Assembly (NCBI GenBank): GCA_019683665.1
Contig: JADGIB010000129.1
Span: forward strand, 1-9,576
Reading direction: 5' to 3'
Length of the DNA: 9,576 nt
Source of the DNA: Solirubrobacteraceae bacterium
Lineage (GTDB): Bacteria; Actinomycetota; Thermoleophilia; Solirubrobacterales; Solirubrobacteraceae
Part shown: piece after piece, positions 5,406 to 9,576 of the stretch
Layout: each line of letters begins with the position of its first letter
How positions within the stretch are numbered: position 1 is the first letter of the stretch
Translations under genes and position numbers: made by a program
Notes under the pieces: model-generated
What the model was told of the DNA's origin: nothing
Seen by the model: only the letters and a program-made list of their open reading frames with translations
Database searches by the model: none

Positions 5406-6137
5406 ATGGCCGACGACGAGATGACGATCGACGAGCTCGCGCGCCGCAGCGGGGTCACCGTGCGCAACATCCGCGCCCACCAGTCGCGGGGGCTGCTGCC
5501 GCCGCCGGCGATCCGGGCCCGCACCGGCTACTACGGGCCCGAGCACCTCGCCCGCCTCGAGCTCATCCGCGAGCTCCAGGCCGAGGGCTTCAACCTGAAG
5601 GCGATCGGGCGGCTGCTCGAGCACGCCGGCGGCGCCGGCTCCGAGGTCCTCGGCTTCGCCCGCAGCGTCCTCTCGCCGTTCGCCGACGAGGCGCCCGAGG
5701 TGCTCGACGCCGGCGAGCTCGCCCGCCGCTTCGGCACCGGCGACCCCGAGCTGCTGCGGCGCGCCGAGCGGCTCGGCCTCGTCGCCGCCCGCGGCGACGG
5801 CCGCTACGAGGTCCCCAGCCCGCGCCTCCTGCGCGCCGGGGAGGAGGTCGTCGCCCTCGGCGTCCCGCCGGCGCGGGCGCTCGACGTCCTCGAGCAGATC
5901 AACCGCAGCGCCGAGGCGGTCGCCGACGCGTTCATCCGCCTCGTCCGCGACGACGTCCTCGCCCCGATCGAGGCGGGCGCCGCCGGACCGGAGGGCTGGG
6001 CGCGCGCGGCCGCCGCCGTCGAGCGGCTGCGCCCGCTGGCCTCCGAGGCGATGCTGGCGGGCTTCCAGCAGGTCATGACCCGCGCGGTCGAGAAGGCGCT
6101 CGGCGAGGCGCTCGCCCGGCGCGACGGCGGGCGGTGA
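5406..6137 (+). CDS. MerR-family transcriptional regulator
   Basis: This is a 243-residue DNA-binding protein. Residues 6-74 form a typical MerR winged helix: MTIDELARRSGVTVRNIRAH (recognition helix around VTVRNIRAHQ), GLLPPPAIRARTGYYGPEHL (the wing), and LELIRELQAEGFNLKAIGRLLEHAG. The remainder (from ~80) is not a short dimer coiled coil. It contains a segment resembling a second HTH (ELARRFGTGDPELLRRAERLGLV and RYEVPSP), then a helical region to the end. There are no cysteines, so thiol-based metal sensing as in MerR, CueR or ZntR is excluded; a small-molecule ligand is more likely. ATG at 5406 follows a TAGGGT box; ATG at 5421 is an alternative. Its stop overlaps the start of the MFS gene by 4 bp (GTGA), so the two are translationally coupled. 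It likely binds the palindrome just upstream. Family certain, ligand unknown. Confidence 0.92.
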   Translation: MADDEMTIDELARRSGVTVRNIRAHQSRGLLPPPAIRARTGYYGPEHLARLELIRELQAEGFNLKAIGRLLEHAGGAGSEVLGFARSVLSPFADEAPEVLDAGELARRFGTGDPELLRRAERLGLVAARGDGRYEVPSPRLLRAGEEVVALGVPPARALDVLEQINRSAEAVADAFIRLVRDDVLAPIEAGAAGPEGWARAAAAVERLRPLASEAMLAGFQQVMTRAVEKALGEALARRDGGR

Positions 6138-7327
6138 CCGTGCGCCGCCACCACGTCGCGCTCGCCGTCGCGCTGCTGCTCATCGCAGTCAACCTGCGCC
6201 TGCCGCTCGTCTCGGTCGGGCCGGTCCTCGACGACGTCCGCGAGGCGCTGGGCCTGTCGGGCAGCGCCGCCGGCGCGCTGACGACGCTGCCCGTCCTCTG
6301 CTTCGCGGCGGCGGGCGCCGCCGTCCCCGCGCTCGCGCGCCGGGTCGGGCCCGAGGCCGCGCTCCTGCTCGGGATGCTCGCGCTCTGCGCCGGCGGGGCG
6401 CTGCGGATCGTCCCGGCGATCGCGCCGCTCTACGCGGGCACGCTGCTGGCCGGCGCCGGGATCGCCGTCGGCAACGTCCTCCTGCCCGCCCTCATCAAGC
6501 GCGAGTTCGCGCCGCCCGGCCTGATGATGGGCCTCTACGTCGCGGTCATGTCGACCGGCGCCGCCGTCGCCACCGCGCTCACCGTCCCGCTCGAGCGCGC
6601 CCTCGGCTCCTGGGAGGCGGCGCTCGCGGCGTGGACGGTGCCCGCCGTCGTCGCCACCGTCGCCTGGCTGCCCGCGCTCGTCCGCGCCCGCCGCGGCGTG
6701 CCGGTCCCGCCGCTGCCGAAGGTGCGCCTGCGCGGCGACCGCCTCGCCTGGCTGCTGACCGGGCTGTTCGCCTTCCAGTCCGCGCTCTTCTACGCGCTCG
6801 CCACCTGGATGCCCGACCTCCTGCGCGACGCCGGGCTCAGCGACGGCCGCGCCGGGGCGATGGTCGCGATCTCGATGCAGCTCGGCCTGCCCGGCGGCCT
6901 GCTGGCCCCGATCATCGCCGGGCGCGTGACCGACCAGCGCGTCCTCGCCGCCGGCGCCGCCGGGCTGTGGGCCGCCGGGATCGCCGGCGTGCTCGTCTGG
7001 CCGACGACGCTGACCGCCCTGTGGATGGCGCTCATGGGGATCGCCCAGGGCGCCGGGTTCGCGCTCGCCCTCGCGCTCGTCGTCCTGCGCTCGCCGGACG
7101 GGGCGCGCGCGACCGCGCTGTCGGGCATGGTCCAGTCGCTCGGCTACGTCGTCGCGGCCGCCGCCCCGCTCGCGCTCGGCGCCCTCCACGACCTCACCGG
7201 CGGCTGGGACGCCGTCCTCGTCGCGATGCTCGCCCTCAGCGCCGCGATGCTCGCCTGCGGGCTGGGCGCGGGCCGGCCCGGCACCGTCGGCGGGCGCGTG
7301 GACCCCGCCCCGCAGCGGGCATCCTGA
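6134..7327 (+). CDS. Major facilitator superfamily transporter, CynX/NimT (YycB-like) type
   Basis: This 397-residue inner-membrane transporter has about 12 hydrophobic segments. The N-terminal pattern, AVALLLIAVNLRLPLVSVGPVLDDVREALGLS followed by GALTTLPVLCFA, is characteristic of the CynX/NimT branch (cyanate, 2-nitroimidazole and similar transporters), with the invariant Asn20-Leu-Arg22 in helix 1. Later landmarks are GIAVGNVLLPALIKREF, LYVAVMSTGAAVATALTVPL, and a C-terminal half with a conserved ATWMPDLLRDAGLS loop. GTG at 6134 is chosen because it overlaps the regulator's stop in GTGA, typical of coupled genes; GTG at 6140 is possible. The gene is 6 bp upstream of the next one, so the three genes form an operon. 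Export of a compound sensed by the MerR-type regulator is a reasonable inference; the substrate cannot be named. Confidence 0.9.
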   Translation: MTVRRHHVALAVALLLIAVNLRLPLVSVGPVLDDVREALGLSGSAAGALTTLPVLCFAAAGAAVPALARRVGPEAALLLGMLALCAGGALRIVPAIAPLYAGTLLAGAGIAVGNVLLPALIKREFAPPGLMMGLYVAVMSTGAAVATALTVPLERALGSWEAALAAWTVPAVVATVAWLPALVRARRGVPVPPLPKVRLRGDRLAWLLTGLFAFQSALFYALATWMPDLLRDAGLSDGRAGAMVAISMQLGLPGGLLAPIIAGRVTDQRVLAAGAAGLWAAGIAGVLVWPTTLTALWMALMGIAQGAGFALALALVVLRSPDGARATALSGMVQSLGYVVAAAAPLALGALHDLTGGWDAVLVAMLALSAAMLACGLGAGRPGTVGGRVDPAPQRAS

Positions 7328-7345
7328 GGCGTCGTGGGACGCCTC
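7326..7345 (+). promoter_or_regulatory. Perfect 8-bp hairpin with the GTG start codon in its loop
   Basis: GAGGCGTC (7326-7333) pairs perfectly with GACGCCTC (7338-7345) around a 4-nt loop GTGG, whose first three bases are the start codon of the UPF0104-type gene. The stem begins within the stop codon of the transporter gene and includes the only Shine-Dalgarno-like bases (GAGG). No T-tract follows, so it is not an ordinary intrinsic terminator. It may tune translation or be a chance GC hairpin. Confidence 0.55.
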
Positions 7346-8359
7346 CCCCGCACCGTCCTCGCGCTGCTCGTCACCGGGGTCTCGCTCTACCTCGTCTTCC
7401 CGAGCCTGCTCCAGGTCCTGTCGGCCTGGCCGCGGCTGACGCGCCTGGAGCCGGTGTGGTTCGCGGCGATGCTCGTGGCCGAGGCGGCGAGCTTCGTCTG
7501 CCTGTGGCTGCTGCAGCGCCTCGCGCTGCGCACCCGCGACCTCTACGGCGTGGCGACCTCCCAGCTCGCCGCGAACGCGTTCGGCCGCATCGTCCCCGGC
7601 GGCGGGGCGGCGGCCGGCGCGCTCCAGTACCGGATGCTCGTGCAGTCCGGGATCCCCGGGGCGAGGGCGGCGACCGGGCTGACCGCGTCGTCGCTGCTCG
7701 TCTTCGCCGTCCTGCTCGCGCTGCCGGTCGCCGCCGTCCCGGCGCTCGTGCGCGGCGTCGTCTCGCCCGACAACCGGCTCGTGCGCGCCGCGATCGCCGG
7801 CCTCGTCCTGTTCGCGGCCCTGTTCGCCGTCGGCGCCGTCCTGCTGGCCACCGACGGCCTCCTGCGCTGGATCGGGGCGCTGGCCCAGCGGATCCGCAAC
7901 CGGCTGCGGCGGCGCCGGGCGCCGCTCACCGACCTGCCCGAGCGGCTGCTGGCCGAGCGCGACCTCATCATGCGGGTGCTCGGCCGCCGCTGGTGGGAGG
8001 CGCTGCTGGCCTCGATCGGCCGCTGGTTCTTCGACTACCTCGCGCTGCTGGCCGCGCTGGCCGCCGTCGGCGCCTCGCCGCGCCCGACGCTCGTCCTGCT
8101 CGCCTTCGTCGCCGCCCAGGTCCTGGCCCAGATCCCGCTCACGCCGGGCGGCCTCGGGTTCGTCGAGGCTGGCCTCACCGGCACCCTGGCGCTGGCCGGC
8201 GTCACCGGCGGCGCCGCCGTCCTCGCCTCGCTCGCCTACCGGCTCGTCTCCTACTGGCTGCCGCTGCCGGCCGGGGTCGTCGGCTGGGTCCTCCACCGCC
8301 GCCGCTACGGGCTCAGCCCCGAGGAGGCGGAGCTCGTGCGCGGCTCAGCCGGCGATTGA
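7334..8359 (+). CDS. UPF0104 / lysylphosphatidylglycerol synthase TM-region family membrane protein
   Basis: This is a 341-residue integral membrane protein of the LPG_synthase_TM (PF03706; YbhN/AglD/MprF flippase domain-like) family. Family landmarks are the paired loop motifs: Asn81 with FGRIVPGGG (83-91) after the third helix region, and AQIPLTPGGLGFVEAGL (265-281) before the last helices, followed by SLAYRLVSYWLPLPAG (299-314) with Arg303 and Trp308. About eight hydrophobic segments are visible, with a basic cytosolic loop around 186-197 (RIRNRLRRRR). No acyltransferase domain follows, so it is not a full MprF; relatives are thought to move lipid-linked substrates across the membrane. The start is GTG at 7334, 6 bp after the transporter stop; the codon lies in a hairpin loop. 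It is the last gene of the MerR operon and overlaps the convergent DUF2752 gene by 15 bp. Substrate unknown. Confidence 0.9.
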   Translation: MGRLPRTVLALLVTGVSLYLVFPSLLQVLSAWPRLTRLEPVWFAAMLVAEAASFVCLWLLQRLALRTRDLYGVATSQLAANAFGRIVPGGGAAAGALQYRMLVQSGIPGARAATGLTASSLLVFAVLLALPVAAVPALVRGVVSPDNRLVRAAIAGLVLFAALFAVGAVLLATDGLLRWIGALAQRIRNRLRRRRAPLTDLPERLLAERDLIMRVLGRRWWEALLASIGRWFFDYLALLAALAAVGASPRPTLVLLAFVAAQVLAQIPLTPGGLGFVEAGLTGTLALAGVTGGAAVLASLAYRLVSYWLPLPAGVVGWVLHRRRYGLSPEEAELVRGSAGD

Positions 8360-8764
8360 CGCGCGGTGGGCCAGCGTCCACGACCACGCCGCCGCCACGA
8401 GCGCGACGACGGCGACGACGGCCCAGCGCCCCCGCGGGCGCGGCAGCGCCCGGCCGAGGCGGCGCGGCGCGACCAGGCCGGCCAGGCCGATCGCCGCCAG
8501 CGCGGCGAGGACGGCGACGGCGACCGCGTTGAACGACAGGAAGCCCGGGTCGAGGCGGCTGGCGAGCACGACCCCGCGCACCGACCCGCACAGCGGGCAC
8601 GGCAGCCCGGTCAGCTCCCGGAACGGGCACGGGATCGCCGCCTCCGACAGGCGGCCGTCCTCGACGTGCAGGAGCGCCCCGACGGCGAACGGGACGGCGC
8701 CGACGGCGAGCAGCGCCGCGCTCGCGGCGCGCGTCGGCGGAGGGCTCGGAGCGGGCGCCCGCAC
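8345..8764 (-). CDS. DUF2752 family membrane protein
   Basis: This 139-residue protein carries the DUF2752 signature CPFRELTGLPCPLCGSVRG (residues 46-64), with Cys46, Cys56 and Cys59 in the usual CP-x-x-x-x-TG-x-x-CP-x-CG-x-x-R arrangement. A hydrophobic helix lies before it (about 14-33) and two after it (about 79-99 and 114-130). The family has no established function; the cysteines suggest metal or redox chemistry. The common 'GD ... NP' segment after the motif appears here as LDPGFLSFNA, a mild deviation. GTG at 8762-8764 is taken as start because TAGACT lies 8 nt upstream. The 3' end overlaps the UPF0104-type gene by 15 bp, convergently. Family sure. Confidence 0.88.
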   Translation of the reverse strand: MRAPAPSPPPTRAASAALLAVGAVPFAVGALLHVEDGRLSEAAIPCPFRELTGLPCPLCGSVRGVVLASRLDPGFLSFNAVAVAVLAALAAIGLAGLVAPRRLGRALPRPRGRWAVVAVVALVAAAWSWTLAHRASIAG

Positions 8765-8772
8765 GGACCGTC

Positions 8773-8778
8773 AGTCTA
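8773..8778 (-). promoter_or_regulatory. -10 box of the DUF2752 gene, probably leaderless
   Basis: TAGACT on the minus strand is followed by 8 nt (GACGGTCC) and GTG at 8764. The hexamer is identical to that of the PH-protein gene. There is no Shine-Dalgarno. Confidence 0.58.
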
Positions 8779-8807
8779 GGTCCCGGCGTGACGGCCGCGT
8801 CCGGCGT

Positions 8808-8813
8808 TAGAGT
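8808..8813 (+). promoter_or_regulatory. -10 box of the last membrane-protein gene
   Basis: TAGAGT lies 42 nt before ATG at 8856, giving a leader of about 35 nt. It is the only initiating gene here that has both a leader and a Shine-Dalgarno. It is divergent from the DUF2752 box 29 bp away. Confidence 0.5.
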
Positions 8814-8846
8814 TCCGGCGTCTGGCAGGACGCACGACGAACGGGT

Positions 8847-8854
8847 AGGGAGGT
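8847..8854 (+). promoter_or_regulatory. Shine-Dalgarno of the last membrane-protein gene
   Basis: AGGGAGGT is a near-complete match to the anti-Shine-Dalgarno complement and ends one base before ATG at 8856. The core GGAGG-to-ATG spacing (2 nt) is unusually short. It is the only strong Shine-Dalgarno in the window and supports 8856 as the start. Confidence 0.6.
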
Positions 8855-8855
8855 C

Positions 8856-9278
8856 ATGACGCGAACCATCGACATCGGACAGGTCGTCTCGAAGACCGTC
8901 CGCACGTACGGCCAGTACGCGGCGGTGCTCATCGGGCTGGCCGCCGTGGTGTTCCTCATCAACGGCGTCTTCAGCCTCGCCGGCCGCGACAGCTGGCTCA
9001 TCTCCCTCATCGGATCGCTGCTGGCGATCGTCCTCCAGGGGCTCTACAACGGCATGGTCGTCGAGCTCGTCAACGACACCCGCGACGGGCGGCTCGACGC
9101 GTCGGTCGGCGGCCTCCTCAACCAGGTCACGCCGGTCCTCCTGACGCTCATCATCGCGTCGTTCCTCGCCGGCCTCGGGATCACGATCTGGTTCGTCCTC
9201 TGCATCGTCCCGGGCATCGTGCTCGCGACGATGTGGGCGGTCGTCACCCGTCGATCGTCGTCGAGCGCCGCGGGGTGA
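8856..9278 (+). CDS. N-terminal part of a polytopic membrane protein interrupted by a frameshift
   Basis: The frame encodes 140 residues before TGA at 9276-9278. The first ~131 look genuine: MTRTIDIGQVVSKTVRTYGQ, then hydrophobic helices near 23-43, 47-66 and 93-126, typical of an uncharacterised actinobacterial membrane family with DUF975/YciC-like architecture. The last nine residues (RRSSSSAAG) are unlike such a protein. If one base is added in the C-tract at 9247-9249, the reading becomes WAVVTPSIVVERRG and runs into VIEAFSRSWELVKPNFW, the family's usual continuation, which is encoded in the next frame up to the window edge. So the gene is either inactivated by a one-base deletion or the sequence has an error. 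Function unknown. Confidence 0.75.
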   Translation: MTRTIDIGQVVSKTVRTYGQYAAVLIGLAAVVFLINGVFSLAGRDSWLISLIGSLLAIVLQGLYNGMVVELVNDTRDGRLDASVGGLLNQVTPVLLTLIIASFLAGLGITIWFVLCIVPGIVLATMWAVVTRRSSSSAAG

Positions 9279-9576
9279 TCGAGGCGTTCTCGCGCAGCTG
9301 GGAGCTGGTGAAGCCGAACTTCTGGCAGACGCTGGGCGTCATCCTCATCTTCTTCGTGGCCGTGATGGTCGTCGTCGGCCTGCTCGCCGCGGTCACCGTG
9401 CCGGCGAGCACCGCGGTCAGCGCCCTCGTCGTCTGGATCGGCAGCCTCCTGCTCGCGCCGCTCACCGCGCTCGCCTCGGCGGTGCTGTTCTTCGAGCTGC
9501 GCGCCGCCCAGGGGGCCGCGCCCGCCCCGGCCGGCGGGCCGGAGGCGGTCACCCCGCCCGGCGACCAGCCGCCGCC
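9248..9576 (+). pseudogene. C-terminal half of the same membrane protein in the -1 frame, open at the right edge
   Basis: Frame 2 from about 9248 encodes SIVVERRGVIEAFSRSWELV and continues with KPNFWQTLGV, a membrane helix (LIFFVAVMVVVGLLAAV), a second helix ending in VLFFELRAA, and a Pro/Ala-rich tail that is still open at 9576. The 'EAFSRSWELVK..FW' segment and the closing 'FFELR' are characteristic of the same membrane family as the upstream frame. Read alone, a gene finder could start it at GTG 9275, in a GTGA overlap with the upstream stop, but the bases before it also encode conserved residues in this frame, so a single gene split by a frameshift is the better explanation. The 3' end lies outside the window. 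Confidence 0.65.

Noticed and set aside
7326..7345. Intrinsic terminator after the transporter gene
   Set aside because: The hairpin lacks a downstream T-tract and its loop is the next gene's start codon, so termination there would make little sense.
5804..8296. 830-codon open frame on the minus strand across the MerR operon
   Set aside because: Its product is low-complexity (Arg/Gly/Glu/Gln-rich) and lies antisense to three genes with clear family motifs; long stop-free frames are expected at this GC content.
9240..9260. Programmed -1 ribosomal frameshift
   Set aside because: The bases around the switch (C-ACC-CGT) do not form a canonical slippery heptamer, and I see no obvious downstream stimulatory structure; a deletion or sequence error is simpler.

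Overview
The window is extremely GC-rich DNA (only 4 A/T in the first 120 bases), densely packed, with C or G in almost every third codon position. The gene content (acetolactate decarboxylase, HIT protein, amidase, PH-domain protein, DUF2752 protein, MerR regulator) and the actinobacterial-style leaderless promoters suggest a high-GC actinobacterium. My guess is the Thermoleophilia/Solirubrobacterales, made from composition and overall character only. There are no RNA genes, mobile elements, CRISPR arrays or origins that I can see. The long antisense open frames are by-products of GC content.

Layout. 2-436 (+): the end of a gene entering from the left, an Ala/Pro/Gly-rich segment followed by a small beta-rich domain. 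441-959 (-): a PH-domain (bPH2/DUF304) membrane protein, divergent from 1015-2340 (+), an amidase-signature hydrolase. The amidase stop codon abuts the stop of 2341-3117 (-), an alpha-acetolactate decarboxylase. That gene shares a 36-bp divergent promoter gap with 3154-3549 (+), a HIT-family protein. 3495-5348 (-) is a large polytopic membrane protein with an internal repeat of His/Asp motifs and a YtkA/FixH-like extracytoplasmic domain; its tail overlaps the HIT gene by 55 bp. 5406-8359 (+) is a three-gene operon: a MerR-family regulator, a CynX/NimT-type MFS transporter, and a UPF0104/LPG-synthase-TM-type membrane protein. 8345-8764 (-) is a DUF2752 protein that overlaps the operon end by 15 bp. 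8856 to the right edge (+) is a polytopic membrane protein split by an apparent one-base frameshift near 9248.

The most coherent story is in the centre. A 31-bp imperfect palindrome (5344-5374) lies between the MerR-type regulator and the divergent polytopic protein, covering the latter's start codon and putative -10. This looks like a self-contained regulated locus: regulator, exporter, flippase-like protein, and a divergent His/Asp-rich membrane protein of unknown function.

A second pattern covers the whole window. Seven transcription-initiating genes have a TANNNT box (six of them TAGRNT) 6-11 nt before the start codon and no Shine-Dalgarno, which is the signature of leaderless transcripts. 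The eighth (8856) has its box 42 nt upstream and a clear Shine-Dalgarno.
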